Shown here: positions 44,826-56,723 of the stretch, piece by piece
Layout: each line of letters opens with the position of its first letter
Position numbering within the stretch: the stretch's first letter is position 1
Origin: Smallanthus sonchifolius
Lineage: Eukaryota; Streptophyta; Magnoliopsida; Asterales; Asteraceae
Direction: 5' to 3'
Assembly (NCBI GenBank): GCA_023525975.1
Contig: CM042018.1
Location: 71,493,001-71,557,000, forward strand
Length of the DNA: 64,000 nt
Notes under the pieces: generated by a model
Told to the model about the DNA's origin: nothing
Databases searched by the model: none
Seen by the model: the letters and a program-made list of their open reading frames with translations, nothing else
Program-made: the position numbers and the translations under genes

Positions 44826-47699
44826 TTAGTTAGTTTTGGAGACCTAAGCCATAGTGGTCTTGGGTCGCCCATCCTTTTCAAAATAAACTACCACTTTTAA
44901 CTCATAGTCGTGACTGTTAAAAATGGATGAATCTTTAAAAGAATTAGGACTAGGAGATTAAGAATTTTTAGATTTGATAGTCCAGGACCTCTTCTGTTTC
45001 TTAACTGGAATAGTAGACTTATGTTCAACAACAGCAGGTGAACTAATGGAAGCTTCACCAGATTGAATTTCAGCCAGCTGTTCTAGCGTTCTCAATCTCT
45101 TGTTCCTTCTTCTCCTCTGTGGCTTAGAGAGTTTCACCACAGGTTTCTCACCAGTTTGTGCACTACCAGAGGTAGATGCACTAGGTTTTGCAGGTAGCTT
45201 TCCCCTTTCTGAAACAGATGGTTTAGCCTCGGAAGTGATCTTTGGCTTTACCATAGGTTTTACTGGTGGTTTCACCACATTTGATTTTGGACTTTTGGAA
45301 TGCTTCACTAGTGGTGACTTAGGGATAATAGTCGGATGTGAAACAATTGGCCGTTTCCCTTGGTTCTTAGCAAGACAGTTCACAAGAATGTGACCAACCA
45401 TACCACCATGAAAGCAAGTTCTCTTTTCTTTGTAAGTCCTCCTGTAAGGCTCATTAGATCTGGCATTAGATGACTCAGCATGATGAGCAGGAGAAGTTGT
45501 TTGGTGAACAGTAGTTTGACCCGATGATGATTGGTTTTCGGGAGTATAAAATGTTTGTAAATTTTCTTGATAACCAAGCCCAAAATGAGCTGAAAAAGCT
45601 TCTTTCTTAACTTGATTAATGTTTTTATATCCCCCATAAAGCATCACTTTCAATTTCTCATTTGATTCAATGATATCGAGTTCAGTAAAAATACAATTAT
45701 CACTATCAGTAATAATGTTTTTCTTAACTTTCTGTTCACTTAGCAACTCATCAGAGACTATTCCTTCAGGGCAGGTGTTCTCATACCCATTATCAGAAGC
45801 AGTAAAGAACTCCTCATTAGCTGGAGAGTTAGCCTTACTTGAGGAATCATCCTTGTTAGAGGAATCATCCTTGTTAGAGGAATCATCCTGACTTGAGGAC
45901 TCATCAAGGCAAGACAAATCAATGTCAATTAAGCTGTTGACAAATTTCCCGCTAACTGGTGGAGGAATGGCATTAGTACCCAGCCCTAAGCCATTCACTT
46001 GCCTCACTACAGACTCGTAGTGTTCCACCACAAAACGAGAATTTTTCAACTTCTCAATATTACCTTTCAACTGCAGGATCTCATTTTGCAGCTTGTTGAT
46101 CTCATTGTTCCTTTTCTCTAACCCCTTGTACGCAACATCCAAATGAAACTGTTGATCGCAGATTTTAAGTGAATAATCACGTTTTTCTTTCTTTAAAGTT
46201 TCAGTTGAATCTTTGTAGCCGTAATACGAAGGGCTTCGACTTTGTCTTGAAGCTTAGAATTTTCAACCTTTAAGCTTAGACACTTGGAACAAGAAATGAT
46301 AGCAAAAGGATTAGAATCTACCTCATTTGATGAACATGATGTCTCTCCAATAGCCATGAGGGCAACTGAAGTCGTAGACTTTACTTGATCAGCTATAGAA
46401 GCTTCTCGGTCCTCTGCTTCCATCATCTCCATAATCTCAGCCATGAGACCAACCTGTGTTTGTGCAATAAGGGCATCCTCCAAATGAACACCCCAATCAA
46501 AGATTTTGTCTTGTTGAGCCACCAATGCATTGGACGTTCCACCTTGACTTTGATTGCGGTTGTTAGAGCTGTACCCTTGGTTGTTTCCTTGATTGCTTCC
46601 CTGGCTTGGTCTTGTGAATCCAGAGGCAGGTGCTTTGTCCTTCTGACATTCACGAGCAAAGTGTCCAAATCAGACACTTGTAGCACTTGGCCTTAGATTT
46701 TTCAAAACCAACCTTGGCATTAGAATGCCCACCAATGAACTTTCGGCCAGTTCTCATAGCCACATGATCTTCATCTATCTTGACTATTGCTGATTGGTTA
46801 GCTGAAGATGTGGGAGAAGGATTTCTTAAGGAGTTCTAGTGATGAGATCCAGAACCAGATCCAGATGCTGCATAGCACGCATAACCACCACAAGCCTTTG
46901 AAGTTTCTTCGTCATGAGAGTTTCTTGAGAAAAGGGAAATTCTAGAACCCGATGACTTGGTTGTAGAAGACGTCACATAATACATAGAAGGGTCTTGTAT
47001 TTGAGGTCTTCCTGAGCTCTCCTTTCTTTTTAGGTTCATGTCATGTGCTTGAACCTTTCCAATTGCCTCATCAATTGTCATCTCATAAAACTTAGAATTC
47101 TCTCTTATCAGGGTAGTATATATCTCAAATTTGGGTGGCAAAGCATCCAGAAATTTTTTAACTAATTCCTCATTTAGATAGATGAGGTCAAAAGCTTTCA
47201 ACTCAGTCTACAGATGATAGAATCTAGAGATGAGCTCATCTATGGATTCGTTCTCCAGATATCTGAAGCACTCATACTGCTTCCTGAGAATATCCCTTTT
47301 ACTCTTCTTGATGTCACTGTTACCCTTGAATCTCTTCTGTAACGCCTTCCAGAGATCATTGGAGTTATCGTATCCTCTGAAGCTGTGGAATAACTCCCTG
47401 GTCAAGGCCATAGTGATAGATCCATGTGCCTTCTTCTCTATATCATAAACTTTCTTTTCTTCTTCATCAAGTTTAGAGATAGGCTTGGGAACTTCCTCAT
47501 CAAGGTAAGTGTATATGGGATGCTTATAGCCCTCTAGAATGGGTATCCACAACGAAGAATCGGTATAAGAAATATAATGTTCAAAGCGTGCTTTCCAGTT
47601 TGAATAATCATTTACATTAAGAAGCTTTGGGGGTTTGTGTGGGGTTCCGATCTCGTTGTCATAGTTCAGAAGGTTACCGAGGTTCTGAAGATTTGACAT
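44826..47699 (-). pseudogene. gag of element C, frameshifted
   Basis: Start MSNLQNLGNLLNYDNEIGTP at 47699. The capsid-like part (47208-47699) has NDYSNWKARFEHYISYTDSS and the FRYLENESIDELISRFYHL segment; 46836-47201 has KFLDALPPKFEIYTTLIREN. A first zinc knuckle near 46650-46690 is frameshifted inside. Then come an acidic part (46193-46525) and a 394-codon open segment (44958-46142) with a coiled coil, Ser/Asp repeats (DDSSNKDDSSNKDDSS), a second knuckle-like CFHGGMVGHILVNC with one Cys replaced by Gly, and a Lys/Pro-rich basic tail. The long gag with two separated knuckles fits Sireviruses. Confidence 0.8.
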
Positions 47700-47754
47700 G
47701 GTGAACACTTAGTCAAATTTCAGAAAAATCAAAGAAACTTGCGCACTTGTCTCT

Positions 47755-47915
47755 GGCCTTGCGCACTTAACAAACTTAGTCTTGCCTATTTAGAATTTGC
47801 TCTTGCGTACTTGATAAGTACGCAGGAGATCAATTAAATACGCAGCAAATATGGTCTTGCGTACTTGATACGCAGCAAGACTGTACTTGTTGCCAAATAA
47901 GGTAAGTACGCAGGT
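47755..47915. repeat. Hairpin units in leader of element C
   Basis: Units such as GCGTACTTGATAAGTACGC (47813-47831) and half units (CTTGCGCACTT, GTAAGTACGCAGG) lie within 220 bases upstream of gag. Confidence 0.7.
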
Positions 47916-48230
47916 CACTTTTTCACCAACTCTCACCAACGTTTTTCGGTCACTGGAAATCACCGGAGACGGCAGAAACCGAAAAATTGACCAAACAAAA
48001 TGAGCCAAAGGGTTAGAAACTCGTTTCTAACCAACCTTTGATGCTCAAAACATTCAAATACACAACAAAAGTCGGTTTTTAAGTGATTTTTGCTTCTAAA
48101 ATAGTGCTCAAGAGCTACCCCTATTTTATCACAAAAATCAACAAAAACACCCACTTTTGGTTGCAAAAACTCTGTAGGATGTGTAGAATATACTCCTAAC
48201 ACACTTACAACACTCGAAATCAAGAGCTAT

Positions 48231-48242
48231 GCTCTGATACCA
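48231..48242 (-). other. Primer binding site of element C
   Basis: Minus-strand TGGTATCAGAGC, two bases from the LTR end at 48245. Confidence 0.9.
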
Positions 48243-48244
48243 CT

Positions 48245-48748
48245 TGTAGGTCCCCGGGTGTCTCAGATCGTTACGTGTGGGTGTGTGCTAGTCGGACCGG
48301 GTGCGAAATGCCCGTGACTAGGTGGAGAATCAAACAACACAAAGTAAACCGACAAAGAAAGCAATTTAAAGTTCCTTCCATTATAAACTCTAACGGTTAC
48401 AGAGAGAAAATACTGAGTGCCAATGTCTGCGTACATATCTTCTGTCAACCTATTCTATTTATACAAGACCTGATCTCTGCGCACTTAACAAGTGCGCAGG
48501 GCAAATTATTCATGCGTACTTAGCAAGTACGCAGAGTATTCTTGCGTACTTGCTAAGTACGCAGGAACTAATTCATGCGCACATGCTAAGTGCGCAAAAC
48601 ACTTGAGAAATAATACAACAATAACATGCATTAGAAATTACAACTTGATAACTAATACATACAGACATTAATATACAAATACAAGACATACAAGACAAGT
48701 ACAATAAACTAAGACACTATCCAGAGTGTTTGTCACACAAAAGTAATT

Positions 48749-48753
<5 letters not shown>
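48245..48753 (-). repeat. 5' LTR of element C, type L1
   Basis: Starts TGTTGAATTACTTTTG at 48753 and ends GGGACCTACA at 48245 on the minus strand. It has four hairpin units at 48478-48597, followed by the TATA box TATAAATAG on the minus strand at 48455-48463. About 97 percent identical to the 3' LTR by eye. Confidence 0.9.
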
Positions 48754-48792
<39 letters not shown>

Positions 48793-49814
48793 CAACTTAT
48801 CGACTGCCACCAATGCACAGCGATGACTGACCGATTGGTGCACATCAAAGCTCATTCTCCAATGGAACGTACTAAGTGCTACATACGTATATATACATGG
48901 AATTATCTGATCATATCTGATACTCAATCTCAAGATATCGTTTTCACAAATCGTATTTAAATGTGGTTTCACATCCTCTTTTGGAGGAATAAAATCATTT
49001 CATAGCTTCCTTTGCCCAAAACGTATTTAAAAGTATTTAAAAATGGGCATCATAACATTTCGTAGAAACATCTTTATAAAACCAATCTCAAATCAAAATC
49101 ATTTATAAAACATTTCCCAGTATAGATGAACTCACCTCAAGTAGAACCTATTTCTGAATCAACTATAATAATCAATACCTCGAGATAATCTGTATCCGAC
49201 ATGATCATAATCAATTTCCATATCTTAGGTTTACATAGAGAAACCTTAGAGTGTTCGGAAATCTTACCTCGGTACTATCTACGGTAGTTATCGGACGAAT
49301 TGCGGGAAACCGGACTTTCAAGAACGGATCGGGACCTTGAGACTCGAGCTACCAGAGCTTTGTGTGTGTTTGTGAGAGCGTTTTGTGTGTGCAAATGGAT
49401 GGGCTTGATCCATCTATTTATAGGGTGAAAACGGACCCATAGCGGACCATTATACAGGGGGATAGCGGTCCGCTATCACCCTGGTTGCGTCAGCCCTACA
49501 CGTGTCGTATTTCTGTTGGGTTGTCCATCTTTTTATGGCCGGCGGACCGTTATGGTCTGTCTAGTCGGTCCGCTATCGTTCCACGCATCAGATTTCTAAC
49601 CGGTGAGTCACAGGACACGTGTCATCACCCGGTTCATTCCTTCCTCTACACATAGCGAACCGTTATGCCCTAAGATAGCGGTCCGCTATCCCTTCCACTT
49701 TCAGTTTTTTCAAATTTAGTTCTCCATCATTGGAGAACATATAATTCAACCCCTAGACTTCAATTCTTGTCATCTTTAACTCTTATATTCTATAGGAATT
49801 TTTGAGGTGTTACA
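48754..49814 (-). repeat. 3' LTR of gypsy element F, outer part
   Basis: Minus strand starts TGTAACACCTC at 49814 and runs to a (TA)n tract at 48754-48790, where element C inserted; the rest is proposed to be 35420-35708. It has palindromes TAGCGGTCCGCTA (49440-49700), GACACGTGTC (49614-49623) and a TATA box CTATAAATAG (49414-49423). A polypurine-like AAAGGAGGGGAGATT on the minus strand adjoins at 49815-49829. Confidence 0.7.
49440..49700. repeat. AGCGGACCGCT-type palindrome cluster, LTR F
   Basis: Perfect or near-perfect dyads at 49473-49485, about 49570, 49655-49690, plus partial copies. They lie between the LTR start and its TATA box. Confidence 0.75.
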
Positions 49815-49950
49815 AATCTCCCCTCCTTTAAGAGATTTCGTCCTCGAAATCGGTTATTTTGAATTTCTTAGCTTAACTACTACTTTAGAATATTCCTTTT
49901 TTGCAAACCAGTATATTAATTAATATTTAGATTATGCTTTTTTTGTAACC

Positions 49951-50616
49951 TTAGGTTACTTCCACTACCGGACATCTATCGCGGTAGTTTAGGGCAATCT
50001 CTTTTATAATGCCCAAACTCATTGCATCTGAAACATTTAATGTTAGGATAGTATTTCTTTTGATATTCTGGTTCGTGGACAAAAGTGTTTTCCTCTTTTC
50101 TCTGAGCTTTATTCTCTTCAGCTCTACATTCATGTGTTATCTCTTCATGCTTCGTCTTTGTGTCTGTTAGTCGTTATTCTTGGCTTGCAATTTCATCATA
50201 CATCGTGGCACTAAACGTCAAGGCTACATCCATTGTTTGTGGTGCTGAGGTTTTCACTAAGGTACGTACTTTGGGTGATAAAACTCGAATAAAGTGCTTA
50301 ATTATCCTAGAATTGGGTTTCACCAGATGTGGCACTAGTTTTGACATCTCGTCAAACTTAGTTGCGTACTCTTGATGCGTCATATTTCATCCTCCAATTG
50401 CTGAAATTCCTCCTCAATCTTGTCAAGTTCATTCTGAGGACAGAACCTCTGTAGAATTAATCCCTTAAACTCATTCCATTTCATATTATCACTGGCTTGT
50501 TCTCCCTTGGCTTTCTTTACGGATTCCCACCAGTCTAGTGCACTTGTCTCTAGAGAATAGGCAGGAAACTTAACTACCTGGTCACTCCAACATTCACTAA
50601 GTTTTATAACTGCCTT
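49951..50616 (-). pseudogene. gag of gypsy element F, truncated
   Basis: Capsid sequence reads WSDQVVKFPAYSLETSALDW, WNEFKGLILQRFCPQNELDK, EEEFQQLEDEI, a frameshift near 50380, THQEYATKFDEMSKLVPHLV and IKHFIRVLSPKVRTLVKTSA. A zinc knuckle CFRCNEFGHYKRDC is at about 49985-50030. The first part of gag is cut off at 50616 by LTR G, and all of pol is missing between the knuckle and the 3' LTR. Gag would form the particle. Confidence 0.8.
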
Positions 50617-51931
50617 GTAACACCTGCCACAAAAATGTCCGAGAAATGCCAAGGTTAGAACCTAAAAGGACTTGTGTATCTAAGGTACCAAAGTCCGGGT
50701 TAAATATGAAAAATTTGATTTCTGAGTAGATAGCGGACTGCTATCATTGCTCTAAACAGTCTGCAATGGGTAAGGGATTGGATAGCGGACCGATATTATC
50801 TGGATAACGGTCCCACTAGCCACAATTCCGCCGCAATTTCTCATGCTGACACGTATCCTGTGACCCAGCCCTACATCTGACGCGTGTCTAGATATCGCAC
50901 CACTACGTCCCTCATAACGGTCCGTTAGACATTAAACGAGGTGCGGTCCAACCAGATTTGGACGTGTAGGGCTGACGCAATCATAGGCGAATAGCGGACC
51001 GCTATGGGTCTGAAACTCAGCCTATAAATAGCTTCACGAATTCATTCATTTTTCTCACTTCCAACTCATCCTTTACTTCAAAATCTTGTTCTATAGCATC
51101 CCTAAGACGGTTCCGACGACCCCGGTCCAAGTCCCGCTTGTTGTAGTGCCCGCTCTAAAAAGAAAACTCTCGTAGAAGTGCTGAAATGCTAGAGAAACCA
51201 AGTTAGGAAGCTGACTCTATAATTTCCAACTTAGAGCCTCATTCCTATTATCAAGGTGAATACTTTATCTCTTTTAAAACTTGTGTCAAAACATTTACGT
51301 TTACGAAAATGGCCAAATAAAGGTTAAGGGAATAATGCTCAACGTTCTTCTATGAACGAAACATTCAGTCCATAGGTATACGTAAAACTTGCAAATGATA
51401 CACGGATCTCGGCTGAAAGTCCCGGATTACGGATCCTGGCCATTGTTATAAGGCCTGCTGAATATGTAGATTGAACACAAAGTTGTGATTATGAAATTAA
51501 TACTTGTTCGCGCTGACGTTACATTTCAAAATGTTTTCAGGTAATGAATAAAATGTAAAGGAAAAAGGGATATGGGCAGACAAAGGATCTGACCCAAGAA
51601 ATGAGAAATGAAAAGGATGAAATGCATGTTGGATTCTCAGGCCTCTTGGATATATAATCCTAAAAAGAAGAAAAAGGAAATAGAACCAAGGGACTGATCA
51701 ACCTTGGGTTGTACTATTTCCAGTGGCTCTAACTTGTCCAAAGGAGACAAGAGATGTATTTGATTTCAAACACTGTTTGTAATCAATATGAAAAGGGTAT
51801 TTAAATCCCTGTGTTTATAAAATAAATACAAGGCTTTTGTTTTTCAATTGGGTCTTGATATTTACAAAGAAAACCCTCGAGGTTGAGAAAATGATGAAAC
51901 GATCCTTATGAAAGGAATTCCGATGTATTTT
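50617..51931 (+). repeat. LTR G of a gypsy element, truncated by element D
   Basis: Starts TGTAACACCTGCC. Palindromes of the ATAGCGGACCGCTAT type (50735-51005) lie upstream of a CCTATAAATAG TATA box (51021-51031). It resembles LTR F in its first 400 bases, in the opposite orientation. After the TATA box, 51060-51931 has no coding signal. It stops at element D. Confidence 0.65.
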
Positions 51932-52463
51932 TGTTGAAGCACTTTCCTGTGACAGACACTCTGGATAGATAGAGTCTTAGTTTTGTACGTTCATGAATGT
52001 ATTTGTCTTTGTTTGTAAGTGTCTGTATGTATTAGTTATCGAGTTGTATTTACTTTTACATATTGACTATTGCAGATTTCTCTAAGTGTTTTGCGCACTT
52101 GTATGTGCGCATGAGATAGTTCCCGCGTACTTAGCAAGTACGCAAGAATACCTTTGCGTACTTGCTAAGTACGCATAAGCAAATTGCCCTGCACGGCATC
52201 AGGTCGTGTATAAATAGGAATGGTTGACAGTAGATAAGTATGCAATCTTAGACGCAGTCATAGTAGAAAATGCGCAGAATTTGTAATCTCAGTATTTCTC
52301 TCTGTAACCTTCAGGTGTTTATAATAGATGAAAGTTTAAAGTGATTTTCTTGTCGGTTTACTTTGTCTTGTAAGACTCTCCACCTAGTCACGGGTATTCC
52401 GCACCCGGTCCGACTAGTAGACCCACTTGCATGTGATGATCTGCAACACCCGAGGGACCTACA
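51932..52463 (+). repeat. 5' LTR of element D, type L1
   Basis: Starts TGTTGAAGCACTTTCC, ends GGGACCTACA. Hairpin units are at 52092-52175 (GCGTACTTAGCAAGTACGC, GCGTACTTGCTAAGTACGC) and the TATA box TATAAATAG at 52209-52217, about 35 bases after the last unit. Confidence 0.9.
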
Positions 52464-52465
52464 AG

Positions 52466-52477
52466 TGGTATCAGAGC
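52466..52477 (+). other. Primer binding site of element D
   Basis: TGGTATCAGAGC, two bases after the 5' LTR. Confidence 0.95.
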
Positions 52478-52784
52478 TTTGCTCTTGATTTCGAGTGTTG
52501 TGAGTGAGTTTGGAGAGTTTTCTACAGAGTTTTACAAGCAAAAGGAGGTGTTTTGTTGATTTTTGTGATAAAATAGGGGTAGCTCTTGAGCGCTATTTTA
52601 GAAGCAAAAATCACTCAAAAACCGACTTTTGTTGTGTATTTTGAGTGTTTTGAGCATCAAAGGTTGGTTAGAAACAAGTTTCTGACCCTTTGGCTCATTT
52701 TGATTGTTCATCCATCCAGTTTTTGCCATCTCCGGTGTGTTTCCAGTGACAGGAATAGTTTGGTGAGAGTTGGTGAAAAGGTGT

Positions 52785-53020
52785 TCTGCGTACTTACCAT
52801 ATCTGGCAAAAAGTACAGTCTTGCTACGTACTTACTAAATACGCAAGACTAATCTCTTGCGTACTTACTAAATACGCAAGACTAATCTTGTGCGTACTTA
52901 AGTTATATCATGCGTCCTTATCATTTACTCCTGCGTACTTATCAAGTACGCAAGAGCAAATCTTAAATACGCAAGACCATTCCTCTAAGTGCGCAAGGCC
53001 AATATCAACTGCGCAAGTGT
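52785..53020. repeat. Hairpin units in leader of element D
   Basis: Six or more copies of GCGTACTTA..AAATACGCAAG-type units and one full GCGTACTTATCAAGTACGC at about 52935, all within 270 bases upstream of gag. Confidence 0.7.
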
Positions 53021-53055
53021 CTCTGATTTTTCTGAAATTTGACTAAGTGTTCACC

Positions 53056-56000
53056 ATGTCGAATCTTCAGAACCTTGGAAACCTTTTAAACTATGACAAT
53101 GAGATCGGTACTCCTCAGAAACAGCCAAAGCTGCTAAATGTAAATGATTATTCTAACTGGAAGGCACGCTTTGAGCATTACATTTCTTACACCGATTCTT
53201 CGTTATGGATTCCAATTCTAGAGGGCTATAAGCATCCCACACACATTTATCTTGATGATGAACTACCTAAGCCTATCTCTAAACTCGATGAAGAAGAAAA
53301 GAAAGTTTATGATAGAGAGAAGAAGGCTCTTGGTTCTATCACTATGGCATTAACTTGGGAGTTTTTCCACAGCTTCAGAGGTTATGACAACTCTAAGGAT
53401 CTTTAGAAGGCACTACAGAAAAGATTCGAGGGGAATAGTGATATCAAGAAGAGTAAACGGGATCTACTCAGGAAGTAGTATGAATGCTTCAGATTTTTGG
53501 AGAATGAGTCTTTAGATGACCTCATCTCTAGATTCTATCATCTGCAGACAGAATTGAAAGCTTTTGAGCTCAAGTATCCCGATGAAGAGTTGGTGGAAAA
53601 GTTTCTGGATGCTTTGCCACCCAGGTTTGAAATGTACACAACCCTGATGAGAGAGAATCCAAAATTCTATGAAATGACAGTGGAGGAGGCAATTGAAAAG
53701 GTTCAAGCTCATAACATGAACCTTAGAAAGAAGGAGAGCTCAGGAAGACCTCAGATACAAGACCCCTCTATGTATCATGGGACGACTTCTACAACCAAAT
53801 CTTCGGGCTCTTGAATTGCCCTTTTCTCTGGAAACTCTGCTGAAGAAGACCACTCAAATGGTTTTGGTGGTCATGCATGCTATGCATCTGGATCAGGTTC
53901 TGGATCTCATCAACAACACACCTCAAGAAATCCTCCCGTTACAACTTCAGCTAACCAATCAGCTATAGACAAAATAGCTGAAGATCATGTAGCACTATTT
54001 TCATCTTGTATGCTGGCCTACGAGAACTTCATAGGTGGCAAGCTTACAGATCCCGAGACAATTGAAGAAGATTTTAATCAAGTGGATCCGGATGACATGG
54101 AGGACATGGATATTCAATGGAATATGGCCATGATCTTGAGGAGAGCCAAGCGTTTCCTGAACAGAACAGGAAGAAAGTTCATTGGCGGGCATTCTAATGC
54201 CAAGGTTGGTTTTAACAAATCCAAGGCGAAATGCTATAAGTGTCTAAACTTTTGACACTTTGCTCGTGAATGTTAGAAAGACAGAGCACCGGCTTCGGGT
54301 TTCACCAGACCTATCCAAGGAAACAGCCATGGCTACAACAACACAAACAACCACAATCAAAGCCACGGTGGTTCATCCAATGCACTGGTAGCTCAACAGG
54401 ACGACAACTTTGATTGGGGTGTTCATCTGGAAGATGCCATCATTGCACAAACTCAGGTTGGTCTCATGGATGAGATCATGGAGTTGATGGAAGCTGAGAA
54501 AAAGGAAGCTGAGGAGAAGGAAGTTGAAGAAAAGGAAGCTTCTGTAGCTGATCAAGAGGAATCTACTACTACTGTTGCTCTCATGGCTATTGGAGAGGCA
54601 ACAAGTTCATCAACTGAGGTAGATTCTAATCCTTTTTCTGTTATTTCTTGTTCTAAATGTATAGGCTTAAAAGTTGAAAATTCTAAGCTTCAAGACAAGG
54701 TCGAACCCCTTCGCATTGCAGCTCTAGGTTATAAAGAAAACGAAAAACGTTTTAAAGATTCAATTGAAACGTTGAAAAAGGAAAAAAACGTTAGTATTCA
54801 CTAAAAATGAGCGATCAACAGCTTCACTTGGATAATGCATACAGGGGGTTGGAGAAAAGGAACAATGAAATTAACAAGCTGCAAAATGAAATCTTGCAGT
54901 TGAAATGTTCTAATGAGAAGTTGAAAAACTCTCATTTTGTGGTGGAACACTACGAATCTGTAGTGAGGCAAATGAATGGCTTAGGGCTGGGTACTAATGC
55001 CATTCATCCACCAGTTAGCGGGAAGTTTGTCAACAGCTTAGTAGACATTGATCTAACTTGTCTTGATGAGTCCTCAGAAAAGGATGATTCCTCTAAAAGG
55101 GATGATTCCTCAAGTAAGGCCAACTCCGCATCTGATGAGGAGTTCTTTACTGCTTCTGATGATGGATCGGTTAACACCTGCCTAGAAGGAGTAGTATCTG
55201 AGGAGTTGTTATCTGAACAGAAAGTCAAGAAAAACATTATCACTAATAGTGATAACTGTATTTTAACTGAACCCGATATCATTGAATCTAATGATAAATT
55301 AAAGGTAATGCTTTATGGGGGGTATAAAAATCTTAATCAAGTAAATAAAGAGGCTTTTTCAGCTCACTATGGGCTTGGTTACAAAGAAAATTTGCAAAAA
55401 TACTGTACTTCCAAGAACCAATCTGTATCGGGTCAGACTCCTGTTCACAAACCAACTCCTCCTACTCATCATGCTGAGTCATCTAATGCCAGATCTAATG
55501 AGCCTTACAGGAGAACTTACACAGACAAGAGGTCTTGCTTTCACTGTGGTGTGGTTGGTCACATTTTTGTGAACTGCCCTTCTAAGAACCAAGGGAAACG
55601 ACCTATTGTTTCACAACCGGCTGTCATCCCTAAGTCACCACAAGTGAACCATCCCAAAAGTCCAAAAGCAAATGTGGTGAAACCACTAGTAAAACCGATG
55701 GTAAAGCCAAAGATAACCTCTGAGGCTAAACCATTTGTTTCAAGGAAAGGAAAGCAACCCGCTACACCTTGTGTATCTACCTCTGGTAGTATACCTACTG
55801 GTGAGAAATCTGTGGTGAAACTCTCTAAGCCACAGAGGAGGAGAAGGAATAAGAGGTTGAGAAAGCTAGAACAGCTGACTGGAGTTTAATCAGGTGAAGC
55901 TTCCACTAGTTCACCTGCGGTTGTTGAACATAAGTCTACTGTTCCAGTTAAGATACAGAAGAGGTCCTGGACTATCAAATCTAAAAATTCTCAATCTCCT

Positions 56001-56106
56001 AGTCCTAATTCTTTTAAAGATTCATCCATTTTGAACAGTCACGACTATGAGTTAAAAGATGTAGTTTATTTTGAAAAGGATGGGCGACCCAAGACCACTA
56101 TGGCTT
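53056..56106 (+). pseudogene. gag of element D, with stops
   Basis: Starts MSNLQNLGNLLNYDNEIGTP at 53056. Stops: TAG at 53404 (TGG in C), TAG at 53476 (CAG in C) and TGA at 53812. A first zinc knuckle, CYKCLNF then HFAREC, is cut by TGA at 54253 where Gly is expected. After frameshifts the frame 54807-55889 gives the coiled coil (GLEKRNNEINKLQNEILQLK), Ser/Asp repeats, an intact second knuckle CFHCGVVGHIFVNC, and a Lys/Pro-rich tail. A further in-frame stretch ends GRPKTTMA with TAG at 56106. Gag would form the cytoplasmic particle. Confidence 0.85.
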
Positions 56107-56141
56107 AGATCTCCAAAACTAACTAATTCCTTTTGTGACTC

Positions 56142-56723
56142 ATGCAGGGACGTCCGAAGGGTACTATCTCTAACCGCTGGTATGTAGATAGTGGATGCTC
56201 CCGGCACATGACAGGAAAGATGGCCTTGCTTCAAGACGTGAAACCATTCAGAGGTGGCTATGTGGCATTTTCTGGAGAGAAAGGCGGTAGTATCACGTGT
56301 CATGGTGTGCTATCAAATGGTTGTGTCAGTTTTGACAATGTCAACTTTTGCGAGCAGCTGAAGCATAACCTGCTGAGTGTCTCCCAAATGTGCGACAAGG
56401 AGTACTCGGTGATGTTTGATAAGAATGATTGCTTGATTCTCAAGCCTGGTTTTGAAGTTCCTGAAGACTGGATTCTGATGAGAGCGCCAAGGACAAATGA
56501 CACCTATCAGATTGATATGAGCGTGGCAACAACCACCTCATTAGTTGCTACCTGTTTGCTTACCAAAGCGACAGAACTTGACTCTATCTTGTGGCATAGG
56601 AAACTCGGACATATTTCTTATCGTAAAATAAATCATCTGGTCCGAAATGGTTTGGTAACCGGTGTTCCTAAGCTGAGATTTACCGTTGCAGATGACTGTA
56701 TGCCTTGTAAAAAGGGCAAATAG
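56142..56723 (+). pseudogene. Protease and GAG-pre-integrase of element D
   Basis: Open for 193 codons from MQGRPKGTISNRWYVDSGCS. The protease Asp-Ser-Gly is intact. WHRKLGHISYRKINHLVRNG and DDCMPCKKGK form the zinc site. A TAG at 56721 ends it, one codon before the place where element C stops. Confidence 0.85.

Larger units (their letters stand above)
35709..48753 (-). mobile_element. Sirevirus-like Ty1/copia element C, complete, 13.0 kb
   Basis: Minus strand: 5' LTR 48753-48245, primer site, leader with hairpins, gag, pol (protease, integrase, RT, RNase H), noncoding region, ORF3, polypurine tract, 3' LTR 36217-35709. Both LTRs are 509 bases and differ at about 16 positions plus two single-base gaps by eye. 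TATAT flanks both ends, although inside a TA microsatellite. The long gag with a second knuckle, the AAGGGGGAGT tract and the ORF after pol fit the Sirevirus (SIRE/Maximus) group. Confidence 0.9.

Noticed and set aside
48754..48790. TA-rich tract as a replication origin or matrix site
   Set aside because: Simple TA microsatellite used as an insertion site; nothing else supports a function.
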